This document shows positions 8,999 through 16,645 of a stretch of 64,000 nt of DNA, in pieces; position 1 is the stretch's first letter; every line of letters starts with the position of its first letter. Made by a program: the position numbers and the translations under genes. The notes under the pieces were generated by a model. It saw nothing but the letters and a program-made list of their open reading frames with translations. It was not told the DNA's origin and ran no database searches. The DNA is from DASZQY01 sp963843565. GTDB taxonomy: Bacteria; Pseudomonadota; Alphaproteobacteria; Rhizobiales; Kaistiaceae. The stretch is from the NCBI GenBank assembly GCA_963843565.1, contig CAWJKY010000003.1, forward strand, positions 2,976,001-3,040,000. The letters are read 5' to 3'.

Positions 8999-10761
8999 AA
9001 GTCGCGGCCGAAGCGGCAAGGTCCGGCGCGGTGATGGCGCGCCGCCCGTCCGTGCAGTTGCGCTTTGCCGCCATATGGATCGCGCTGATCGGGCTGCTGC
9101 TGGTCGGCGGGGTTATCGCACCGCGCAGCCTGCTGCCCAACACCATATTGGCGACCCTCCCGTTCGCGGCGTTTCTCGCCATCGCCGCGGCCGGGGAAGC
9201 GCTGGCGCTGATCTCGCGCAGCATCGACCTGTCGATCCCGGCGACGATCACGCTGTCCAGCACCATTCTGCTCGGCTTCTCCGGCGGCAGCGATGACGCG
9301 ATCGTCGTCGGTATCGTCGCCGCGCTGGTTTTTGCGACGGCAGTCGGACTGATCAACGGCATTCTCGTCGCCGCCCTCAAGCTGAACGCGCTCATCGTGA
9401 CTCTGGCGGTTGCGGGCATCACGGCGGGTGCAACGCTGTGGTATCGCGAGGCGTTGCCGCAGGAGGCCCGGGTGCCGCCGCTGCTCGCGGACTGGGGCAG
9501 CTCGCGCTACGCCGGGCTCAACGTCTCCGTGTGGGTAGCAATCGTGCTGATCGCGCTGCTCACCTTCGCGCTGCGCAAGACGACTATCGGGCGACGGTTC
9601 ATGGCAGTGGGCGCCAACCCGCGCTCCGCATGGATCGCGGGGCTGAGCGTCGCCGCCTATCAGACCGCGGCCTTCGCCGCCGCTGGATTCCTCTACGGGG
9701 TCACCGGCATCCTCCTTTCCGCGTTCATCCGAAACCCGACGCTGAATGTCGGCGATCCCTATCTGCTGGCACCGATCGCGGCAGCGGTTCTCGGTGGCAC
9801 GGCGATCAGCGGTGGCATTGGCAGCCTGATCGCGGTGGCGGGTGCGGCATTGTTCCTGACCCACCTCGGACAGATGCTGAAGATGCTGGGGCTGGCTTCG
9901 TCGCTCCAGTTCATCATCCAGGGACTGGCGATCGCGCTCGGCATGGCGCTGGCCGAGTTCAAACTGGCGCGGCTGAAGACGATCCGGAGCGTCCTGCCGG
10001 CCGGCATCGGTTGGCGGCTCGACGCCAGGGGCGGCGTCGTCCTCGCGATCGTCGCGCTGGTGGTCGTGGTGTGGTGGACGCGGGGGACGGCCAATTCGTG
10101 GAGCGAGTGGCTGGTCACCTACCAGACGCTCGTCACCGGGCTGCTGCTTCTGGGTGGCGGTGCACTCGCCTTTGCGGGGCTCACGCGCCGCCACCGGATC
10201 GCGCAAGCCGCGATGGAGGCGCGGCGTGATCTCGCCGATATGGCCGCACGGGCGGCGCTGCCGGCGGCGCTCGATGCGGTGAGCGTGCATGCCGTCGATT
10301 GCGTTCACGCGCTGATGGCGATCCTCCCTGAGAATACGCTCCAGCAGAAGATATCGCAGCGGCTCGTCGCGGCGCCAACCCTGCCCGGGGACGTGGCGCC
10401 CGCGCTGCAGGCGGCGATCCGGACCGCCGACCAGCGCAATGCGGCGCAGCTCGCGATCTTTGTCGGTGCCCTGCAGTTCCAGGTGGCGCGACTGCGGCCG
10501 TTGATGGACCCTGCGCATCCGCTCTGGCGCGCCGAGGTCCTGGAGCGGGTCGGCGATGCGCTCGAGTTGCATGCCGGGGCGGTGGCGCTCGCCAGATATG
10601 CCCATCGGCTGGACGAACAAGTCGACCTCGATCTCTCCAATCGGCAGCTTGGGGCGGCGCTCACCGCGTGCGGGATTCAGCGCAATAGCGATCTGGATTG
10701 GATGCTGTCCAACTGGATAACGGCGCGTTCGATCTTCAGGGCTCATCTGCAGTTGGCATGA
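8995..10761 (+). CDS. ABC permease (RbsC-like) with a long C-terminal extension
   Basis: 588 aa. Residues about 20-325 match ribose-type permeases, including 'ALISRSIDLSIPATITLSST' and 'AAAVLGGTAISGGIGSLIAV'. A further ~260 residues follow, absent from ordinary RbsC: two more hydrophobic segments (about 345-362 and 377-400) and then about 185 residues of soluble, Ala/Leu-rich, probably helical sequence ('RRHRIAQAAMEARRDLADMA' onward). The extension has no motif I recognise. The ATG overlaps the preceding gene's TGA. With two different permease domains in two polypeptides the membrane part may be a heterodimer. Confidence 0.82.
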   Translation: MKVAAEAARSGAVMARRPSVQLRFAAIWIALIGLLLVGGVIAPRSLLPNTILATLPFAAFLAIAAAGEALALISRSIDLSIPATITLSSTILLGFSGGSDDAIVVGIVAALVFATAVGLINGILVAALKLNALIVTLAVAGITAGATLWYREALPQEARVPPLLADWGSSRYAGLNVSVWVAIVLIALLTFALRKTTIGRRFMAVGANPRSAWIAGLSVAAYQTAAFAAAGFLYGVTGILLSAFIRNPTLNVGDPYLLAPIAAAVLGGTAISGGIGSLIAVAGAALFLTHLGQMLKMLGLASSLQFIIQGLAIALGMALAEFKLARLKTIRSVLPAGIGWRLDARGGVVLAIVALVVVVWWTRGTANSWSEWLVTYQTLVTGLLLLGGGALAFAGLTRRHRIAQAAMEARRDLADMAARAALPAALDAVSVHAVDCVHALMAILPENTLQQKISQRLVAAPTLPGDVAPALQAAIRTADQRNAAQLAIFVGALQFQVARLRPLMDPAHPLWRAEVLERVGDALELHAGAVALARYAHRLDEQVDLDLSNRQLGAALTACGIQRNSDLDWMLSNWITARSIFRAHLQLA

Positions 10762-10826
10762 ATGCAATCGTTGGCCGGAAAGCAGGGACGCAAGGCCGGT
10801 CGGCAAACATCGGGAAGGGACGTGTC

Positions 10827-10877
10827 TTGAGCAAAGCAGAAGGCGCAATCGTGCCTGGTCGAGGCACAGAACCATGA
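10827..10877 (+). CDS. Possible 16-codon leader ORF
   Basis: TTG at 10827 encodes 'MSKAEGAIVPGRGTEP' and stops at TGA 10875-10877, which overlaps the ATG of the next small ORF. GAAGGGA lies about 8 bp upstream. It could be a translated leader or the 5' stump of a lost gene. There is no homology I recognise. Confidence 0.2.
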   Translation: MSKAEGAIVPGRGTEP

Positions 10878-10975
10878 CGGCGGCCGTGTTCGATGCCGGG
10901 CAGCGGCCGATCGGTTTCCTGCTTGCCTCGAAGGCCGAAGAGGCGATTGCCTACGACGGCGGGGAGGGGGCGTGA
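10874..10975 (+). CDS. Possible small ORF upstream of the CoA ligase
   Basis: 33 codons starting ATG at 10874 ('MTAAVFDAGQRPIGFLLASK'...) and ending with TGA inside the GTGA that starts the ligase gene. Overlaps at both ends suggest coupled translation. The composition is protein-like, but the family is unknown. It may instead be the remnant of a larger gene. Confidence 0.3.
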   Translation: MTAAVFDAGQRPIGFLLASKAEEAIAYDGGEGA

Positions 10976-12312
10976 ACGAGCACGTCATCCTCGATCCGGC
11001 CGTCGAGACGCTGCCGCGCGCCGAACAGCGCCGTGCCGACGACGGCGCCTACCGCCGCCAGATCGCCTACCTGTTCGCCAATTCGCAGTTCTATCGCGCC
11101 AGGCTCGCCGCCGCCGGCTTCGCCAATCCCGACGAGGTCGGCGGCCTCGACGACATCGCCCGCCTGCCGTTTACCCTGAAGGACGAGCTGCGCGCCTCGC
11201 GCAGCGAAGCCGATCCGGTGGGCACGCACCTGGCGGTTCCGCTCGGGCAAGTGGCGCGCATCTTCTCGACCAGCGGCACCACCGGCACGCCGAGCTTCAT
11301 TCCGCTGACCGCCGAGGACATCGCCGACTGGGTGCGCATTTCCTCGCGCACCTACTCCGCCTCGGGTGTCAGGCGCGGCTGCCGGCTGCTCTCGACCTAC
11401 AACGCCGGCCCGTTCGTCGCCGGCGTCACCCTCGACGCCTTCAACGCCCTCGGCCTCACCCACATCCCCATGGCCGGTGCCGGCACCGAGCGCGTGCTCG
11501 CCGCGATCGTCGCCCTGAAGCCCGACACCGTCGCCCTCACCCCCTCCTACGCACTGCATCTGGCCGAGCGTGCCGCCGAGCACGGCATCGACCTCGCCGC
11601 CTCGCACGTCGAGCGGCTGCTGGTCGCCGGCGAGCCCGGCGGCGGCGAGCTGGCCTTCCGCGCCCGGCTCGAAGAGGCGTGGGGCGCCCGGGTCACCGAG
11701 GCCATGGGCATCGGCGATATCGCCGTGTCGCTGTGGGGCGAGTGCACCGAGCAGCGCGGCATGCACTTCTCCGGCCAGGGCTTCGTTCATTTCGAGCTGA
11801 TCGACCCGGCGACCGGCGCCGTCATTGCCCTCGACGACGCGCCGGACGGCACCGAGGGCGAACTGGTCTATACCCACCTGCGCCACCGCGCCGCGCCGCT
11901 CCTGCGCTTCCGCAGCCGCGATCACGTGCGCGTGTCGACCGGGCGCTGCGCCTGCGGCCGCACCTCGCCGCGCGTGCGCTGTATCGGGCGCACCGACGAC
12001 ATGCTGATCGTGCGCGGCGTCAACGTCTTCCCGACCGCCGTCCGGGAGGTCGTCAACGAGTTTCGTCCCGCCGTCAGCGGCGTCATCGCGTTGCGTCCGC
12101 ACGCCCGCGCCGTGCGCCAGGATCCGCCGCTGCCGGTCGTCGTGGAACTCGGCGAGGGCGCCGCCGATGGCGACCTCGCCGGCCGCATCGCGGCGCGCCT
12201 GCGCAGCGCGCTCACCTTCACCGCCGAGGTGACGCTCGTCCCCAACGGCAGCCTGCCGCGCTCGAGCTACAAGTCGCACCTCGTCGACTGGCCCGGCGAC
12301 GCCCGGACCTAG
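10972..12312 (+). CDS. PaaK-like AMP-forming CoA ligase (adenylate-forming enzyme)
   Basis: 446 aa, close to the 430-440 aa of phenylacetate-CoA ligases. It has the P-loop 'FSTSGTTGTPSFIPLT', the substrate-lid 'TEAMGIGDIAVSLWGEC', 'RFRSRDHVRVSTGRCACGR' with a cysteine pair, and the C-terminal hinge 'CIGRTDDMLIVRGVNVFP'. It would activate an aromatic or related carboxylate with ATP and CoA in the cytoplasm. The GTG start overlaps the stop of a 33-codon ORF. A 210-bp spacer separates it from the ABC genes, but it shares their strand, so it probably acts on the imported compound or its product. Confidence 0.85.
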   Translation: MNEHVILDPAVETLPRAEQRRADDGAYRRQIAYLFANSQFYRARLAAAGFANPDEVGGLDDIARLPFTLKDELRASRSEADPVGTHLAVPLGQVARIFSTSGTTGTPSFIPLTAEDIADWVRISSRTYSASGVRRGCRLLSTYNAGPFVAGVTLDAFNALGLTHIPMAGAGTERVLAAIVALKPDTVALTPSYALHLAERAAEHGIDLAASHVERLLVAGEPGGGELAFRARLEEAWGARVTEAMGIGDIAVSLWGECTEQRGMHFSGQGFVHFELIDPATGAVIALDDAPDGTEGELVYTHLRHRAAPLLRFRSRDHVRVSTGRCACGRTSPRVRCIGRTDDMLIVRGVNVFPTAVREVVNEFRPAVSGVIALRPHARAVRQDPPLPVVVELGEGAADGDLAGRIAARLRSALTFTAEVTLVPNGSLPRSSYKSHLVDWPGDART

Positions 12313-12323
12313 CTCGACCCACC

Positions 12324-12346
12324 CCCTCTCCCCTGGTGGGAGAGGG
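12324..12346. terminator. Bidirectional hairpin between convergent genes
   Basis: CCCTCTCCC (12324-12332) and GGGAGAGGG (12338-12346) form a perfect 9-bp stem with a 5-nt loop, followed by GC-rich text to about 12395 that resembles the dispersed 'ctctccc...gcgaagcgcg' intergenic elements of Rhizobiales. It lies between the ends of the CoA ligase and GST genes, where it may stop both transcripts. Confidence 0.5.
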
Positions 12347-12403
12347 CCGCGAGACTTGCCGCGCGAAGCGCGTCAGGCGAGCGGGGTGAGGGGGAAATCC
12401 GCC

Positions 12404-13084
12404 CTACACGTTCACGAAGTCCTGGTCCTTGACGAAGTCGCGGAAGCCGGCGAGCGCCGCGTTGACCTTCTCCCAGCTCTTGAGCTTCTCGACTTCCTTC
12501 ACCCACCTGTCGACGTTCGGGTAAGCCTTGAACTCGTCGCGGGTGACGATCCCGCAGGTCAGCAGCGCGTAGCCGAAGATGTCGGCGATGGTCATCTGGT
12601 CGCCGACCAGGAACCTGTTGCCCTTGCCGAGCCAGTGGTCGTTCAGCACCTTCAGCCATTTCTGCGTGTTGGCCTTGCCCCATTCGATGGTGCCCTTGTG
12701 GGTGGCGTCGTCGGGGCGCTTGTGGTGCGGATAGATCTGCGGATAGACGACGTTGTAGCCGTAGTCGCGATAGAAGCCGGTGTTGAACCAGTCCATCAGC
12801 TCGTTGACCTTGGCGCGCTTCTTCAGATCCTTCGGATAGAGCGCCAGGTCGAACTTGTCGGCGAGGTACTTCATGATCGCCGAGCTTTCCGTCAGGACGA
12901 ACCCGTCGTCGTCGAGCGTCGGCACCAGCCCGTTCGGGTTCAGCGAGATGTACGGCTCGCTGGCGTGCTCGCCCTTGTAGAAGTCGAGCGCCACCTCCTC
13001 GATCGGCAGCTTGTACTCCGCGATCAGCGCGCGGATCGGCCGGCTCGTGTTGGACACTTCCAGAATGTAGAGCTTCGATGCCAT
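12404..13084 (-). CDS. Glutathione S-transferase family protein
   Basis: 226 aa. The N-terminal thioredoxin-like domain (about 1-80) has 'LEVSNTSRPIRALIAEY', 'NPNGLVPTLDDDGF' and the glutathione-contact 'LTESSAIMKYLADKF'. The C-terminal helical domain (about 90-220) includes 'FLVGDQMTIADIFGYALL'. A serine near residue 11-14 is the likely activating residue. The ATG at 13084 has GGGAGGAAG upstream and is preferred to the longer frame from 13147. Such enzymes detoxify electrophiles or isomerise or dechlorinate aromatic intermediates, which would suit the aromatic operon nearby. The substrate is unknown. Confidence 0.85.
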   Translation of the reverse strand: MASKLYILEVSNTSRPIRALIAEYKLPIEEVALDFYKGEHASEPYISLNPNGLVPTLDDDGFVLTESSAIMKYLADKFDLALYPKDLKKRAKVNELMDWFNTGFYRDYGYNVVYPQIYPHHKRPDDATHKGTIEWGKANTQKWLKVLNDHWLGKGNRFLVGDQMTIADIFGYALLTCGIVTRDEFKAYPNVDRWVKEVEKLKSWEKVNAALAGFRDFVKDQDFVNV

Positions 13085-13174
13085 CGTCTTCCTCCCAAAC
13101 GTGGCGCCGGCCCGCGCCCTTGCCGGCTGCTGTTGTCCCGGCGTCAACAGGCGCCGGCATAAAAACAGTCTAGA

Positions 13175-13756
13175 TCAGTACGGGTTCTTCGGCGACCGGT
13201 CGTCCGACAGGCTGCCGCGCCGGCGCGCCACGATCGCCTCGATGGCGTCGGCCAGGTGAACCTCCTGGATGTTGTAGTCGCCGCGCGCCACGCGAATCTT
13301 GTGCGCTTCCAGCATCACTTCGCCCCACGCCACCCCTTCCGGCGGGAAGAAGCGGTAGGACGCCAGCTCGATCAGGAAGCCGAGCGGATCGCGGAAATAG
13401 ATTGAGTCCATGAAGCCGCGGTCCTTAACCCCGCTGTGCTTGATGCCGCGCTCGTCGAGCCGCTTGACCGCCTGCTGGAACGTCGCCCGGCTGACGTTGA
13501 AGGCGATGTGGTGGACAACGCCGATGTCGCGGCTGGTCTCGGTCGGGTCCGCCTTGCGGGTCTCGTCGGTGAACACGGTGATCAGCCGCCCGTCGCCCGG
13601 ATCGAAGTAGAGGTGGCTCTCGGTCGGCACGTCGAGGTTCGGCTGCTCGAACACGAACGGCATGCCCAGCACACCTTCCCAGAAGTCGATCGACGTCTGC
13701 CGGTCCGCCCCAACCAGCGTGATGTGATGAACCCCCTGGCTCTGCAACTTCTGCAC
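13175..13756 (-). CDS. VOC-family (glyoxalase/extradiol dioxygenase fold) protein
   Basis: 193 aa with two vicinal-oxygen-chelate modules. The first starts 'GVHHITLVGADRQTSIDFW'; the second has 'VVHHIAFNVSRATFQQAVKR' and ends 'FLIELASYRF'. His of HHITL, His of VHHIAF and Glu of IELAS are the expected metal ligands. The GTG start at 13756 follows GGAGGAA and is chosen over a longer frame. It is 90 bp upstream of the GST gene on the same strand. It could be a ring-cleavage enzyme or a glyoxalase-like lyase. Confidence 0.75.
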   Translation of the reverse strand: MQKLQSQGVHHITLVGADRQTSIDFWEGVLGMPFVFEQPNLDVPTESHLYFDPGDGRLITVFTDETRKADPTETSRDIGVVHHIAFNVSRATFQQAVKRLDERGIKHSGVKDRGFMDSIYFRDPLGFLIELASYRFFPPEGVAWGEVMLEAHKIRVARGDYNIQEVHLADAIEAIVARRRGSLSDDRSPKNPY

Positions 13757-13948
13757 GTTTGGTTCCTCCGCGCGGACGGCTCTTGATTGACACCAGTATA
13801 GCTTCGAACGACTGCAGAGTCCCAAGCAAGCGGTTGCCGGCGTTGATCTTTACGCCTCCTGGCATCCCCGCGATGCATGACAGCGCTTATCATTTCCCAT
13901 AGGTTCAGGCGGAAGGGAACGCCTCATCAGGAGCGGAAGGCAGGGACC

Positions 13949-14980
13949 ATGAACAAGCTTTTGCCGACGTCGCTCGTCGGTTCCTATCCGCAGCCCGATT
14001 GGCTGATCGACCGGGCCAAGCTCGCCGGACGTTTTCCGCCGCGCGTGCGGGCGAAGGAGCTGTGGCGCATTCCGCCGGAGTACCTCGGCCAGGCCCAGGA
14101 CGACGCCACCATCCTCGCCATCCGTGCGCAGGAACAAGCCGGCCTGGACATCATCACCGATGGCGAGCAGCGACGCGAAAGCTACTCCAACCGCTTCGCC
14201 ACGGCTCTCGACGGCGTCGATCTCGACAATCCCGGCACGGCCCTCGATCGCTCCGGCCATCCAAATCCGGTGCCCCGCGTGGCCGGCAGGATTTCGCGCC
14301 GTCACGCCGTGGAGGTCCGCGACCTCGAATTTCTCAAGGCCAACACCGACCGCATGGTCAAGATGACCGTGCCCGGGCCCTTCACCATGTCGCAACAGGC
14401 GCAGAACGACTTCTATGACAGCGACGAAGAGATGGCGCTCGACTACGCCGCCGCGGTCAACGCCGAGATCAAGGATCTCTTCGATGCCGGCGCCGACATC
14501 GTTCAGATCGACGAGCCCTACATGCAGGCGCGGCCGGAGAAGGCGCGAGCATTCGGGTTGAAGGCGGTCGAGCGGGCGCTGGAGGGCGTCACCGGGACGA
14601 TGGCGCTGCACATCTGTTTCGGCTACGCCGCGATCATCCACGTCCGGCCCGAGGGGTATTCGTTCTTGCCGGAACTCGCCGCAGCGCCGCTCAACCAGAT
14701 TTCGATCGAGACCGCGCAATCGAACCTCGACACCGCGGTTCTCGAGAAGCTACCGGGCAAGACCATCATCCTGGGCGTCCTCGATCTCTCCGACATGAAT
14801 GTCGAGACGCCGGAGCGGGTGGCGGCACGCATCCGCAAGGCTCTCGCCCACGTTCCGCCGGAGATGATCGTGGTGGCGCCCGACTGCGGGCTGAAGTACC
14901 TGCCGCGCGACGTCGCCTTCGGCAAGATGCAGGCGATGGTCGCCGGGGCTGCGATCGTGCGCGGCGAACTCGCCGGCTAA
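13949..14980 (+). CDS. Cobalamin-independent methionine synthase (MetE C-terminal-like) protein
   Basis: 343 aa, equal to the catalytic C-terminal half of MetE without the N-terminal half. It begins 'LPTSLVGSYPQPDWLID' and carries 'VQIDEPYMQ', 'LHICFGYAAI' (His-x-Cys zinc ligands) and 'VVAPDCGLKYLPR' (third Cys ligand). These stand-alone domains transfer methyl groups, sometimes from methoxylated or methylcobamide donors rather than methyl-folate. It diverges from the VOC gene across 192 bp, and its stop overlaps the stop of the convergent AraC gene (shared bases 14977-14980). Confidence 0.82.
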   Translation: MNKLLPTSLVGSYPQPDWLIDRAKLAGRFPPRVRAKELWRIPPEYLGQAQDDATILAIRAQEQAGLDIITDGEQRRESYSNRFATALDGVDLDNPGTALDRSGHPNPVPRVAGRISRRHAVEVRDLEFLKANTDRMVKMTVPGPFTMSQQAQNDFYDSDEEMALDYAAAVNAEIKDLFDAGADIVQIDEPYMQARPEKARAFGLKAVERALEGVTGTMALHICFGYAAIIHVRPEGYSFLPELAAAPLNQISIETAQSNLDTAVLEKLPGKTIILGVLDLSDMNVETPERVAARIRKALAHVPPEMIVVAPDCGLKYLPRDVAFGKMQAMVAGAAIVRGELAG

Positions 14981-15885
14981 TTCCGCGAGGCCCTTCGGAA
15001 CCGCGCCGGGGTCGTGTTGCACCAGCGGCGGAACATGCGTGTCAGGTGTTCCTGATGCGAGAAGCCGCAGGCGAACGCGATTTCGGCGATCGGTTCGTTG
15101 GTGGCGAGCAGCATCTTCTGCGCCAGCTTGATGCGCATGACCAGCAGGTACTGATGGGGAGGAATGCCGAGGCTGGTGCGGAACTGGCGCGCGACGTGCG
15201 ACGGGCTGCGGTTGACCGCCTGTGCGATGTCCTCAAGGCTGATCGCGGACGCGACGTGGGCCCGCATATATTCCATCGCCTCGGCGACCAGTGGTCCGAT
15301 CTTTCCAATCGGCGCGAGGGACGGCATTTGCCGGACCTTCATCCCCGAATGCCGCCGAACGAGTTGTGAGGCGATGGCACGCGACAGGTAGTCGACGTAG
15401 AGAGAAGTGCCGTAGGCATCTTCCTCCAAAGCCGCGCGGATGGCGCCGAGCAGCGCCTGCATCGCGGTGTCGGGCTCGAGAAACTGTGCCGGTATCTCGA
15501 TATGACCGGGATCGCCGTCGAAGAGATCGGCAGCGACCTCTTCGATGATCGCGCGCCGGACGTAGACGTGCAGCGTTGACAGCGCACCCATCAGACGGAC
15601 GCCGAAATCGAGCCCGCCCGGCACCAGGTGAATGCCGCCGGCCGGCATCACACAGCGTGCCGGCTTCGGTCCGCTCAGCCGGTCGATCGGCACCGGCCCG
15701 TCGAGGTGGAGCACGAGCAACTGGTCTTTCACGGCGGGAAAGAACCCTTCATAGGGGATCTCGCGCTGCGCCGAGGCATACAGCGACGTCCAGCCGAACC
15801 GGTCGCTCGAGGCGCGAACCTGATTTTCCGGTCGGGTCAGAATCCCATGAGTTTCCTCAACCCTGAACGGTTCCAGAGCGTGCAT
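14977..15885 (-). CDS. AraC-family transcriptional regulator
   Basis: 302 aa. An N-terminal AraC_binding_2-like effector domain (about 20-180) is followed by two helix-turn-helix units (about 200-300): 'ISLEDIAQAVNRSPSHVARQ' and 'PIAEIAFACGFSHQEHLTRM', ending 'RFRRASRN'. GGGAGGACGCC precedes the ATG at 15885. It lies downstream of the aromatic operon on the same strand after a 119-bp gap, so it is a plausible regulator of that operon. Its 3' end overlaps the convergent MetE-like gene by 4 bp. Confidence 0.87.
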   Translation of the reverse strand: MHALEPFRVEETHGILTRPENQVRASSDRFGWTSLYASAQREIPYEGFFPAVKDQLLVLHLDGPVPIDRLSGPKPARCVMPAGGIHLVPGGLDFGVRLMGALSTLHVYVRRAIIEEVAADLFDGDPGHIEIPAQFLEPDTAMQALLGAIRAALEEDAYGTSLYVDYLSRAIASQLVRRHSGMKVRQMPSLAPIGKIGPLVAEAMEYMRAHVASAISLEDIAQAVNRSPSHVARQFRTSLGIPPHQYLLVMRIKLAQKMLLATNEPIAEIAFACGFSHQEHLTRMFRRWCNTTPARFRRASRN

Positions 15886-16004
15886 GGCGTCCTCCCGGAC
15901 CTTGCCTTATTTGGCTTTACTTGGCCCACCCTCGTATTCCTCCGCGGATGGGCGACGCTGACTGTCGCGCCGCAGCGCCTCCGTGGCAAGTCGTCGCGTT
16001 TGAT

Positions 16005-16628
16005 TCAGATCAAGGCGCCGGAAATCAACTGCCGCGCAGCAGCGATTTCCGCGTCGGAAACGGTGTGATCCCGCGCTGCGAAGAGCTGCGCCGTGGTGAC
16101 GACACCTGAGGAAATCAGCCAGTCTGCAGTCTCCTGCACGCGCGCCGGGGGGACGAACGGGTCCGACTGGCTGGTCGTGATGTATGCCGGCATCCCCTGG
16201 AGTTCGGTCCGCGGCGGCCACGTTGTGCCGGGCGGGCCGATCAGGCCGCCGGTCCACATGATGGCGCCGCCGAGCCGCCGCGGGTGGCGGAAAAGGTACT
16301 CCGCGGTCAGGCAAGCGCCTTGCGAGAATCCCCCGATCACCAGTCGCCGCGGCGCGACGCCTTCGGCAAGCAGGCGGGCGACGATCGCCTCGTAGTGCGC
16401 GATTGCCGCCGACAGGTTCGGCTCGTTCTCGGCGATCGGTGCCTGGAACGGCTTCGGATACCAGGTGTTGCCGTCGGCCGCAGGCAGAACGTAGCGAATG
16501 TCGCCAAGCGCGATGCGGCTGGCGATGACCTTCATGGTGTCGGGCGTCAGGGTGCGGCCGTGCATCAGCACCACGGCGACGGCCGGTGCGTCGCCGGTCC
16601 GGTATTCGATCGGCGGATTCTGATGCAC
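16005..16628 (-). CDS. Phospholipase/carboxylesterase family hydrolase (MhqD-like)
   Basis: About 207 aa alpha/beta hydrolase. It has 'AVVLMHGRTLTPDTM', the nucleophile elbow 'IGGFSQGACLT' (GFSQG serine), acid 'SQSDPFVPPARV' and the base His in 'AARDHTVSDAE'. The start is uncertain: the GTG at 16628 fits the family N-terminus, while the frame stays open into the preceding dioxygenase gene. It follows that VOC dioxygenase gene on the same strand. A hydroquinone-type ring-cleavage dioxygenase and this esterase are also paired in the MhqO/MhqD quinone-response genes of Bacillus, which supports a role in aromatic or quinone metabolism. Confidence 0.78.
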   Translation of the reverse strand: MHQNPPIEYRTGDAPAVAVVLMHGRTLTPDTMKVIASRIALGDIRYVLPAADGNTWYPKPFQAPIAENEPNLSAAIAHYEAIVARLLAEGVAPRRLVIGGFSQGACLTAEYLFRHPRRLGGAIMWTGGLIGPPGTTWPPRTELQGMPAYITTSQSDPFVPPARVQETADWLISSGVVTTAQLFAARDHTVSDAEIAAARQLISGALI

Positions 16629-16645
16629 GGGCGCGGCGGCTGCTG

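Noticed and set aside
8911..10875. 654-codon minus-strand ORF
   Set aside because: It mirrors the fused ABC protein and the permease; composition is typical of a GC-rich shadow frame.
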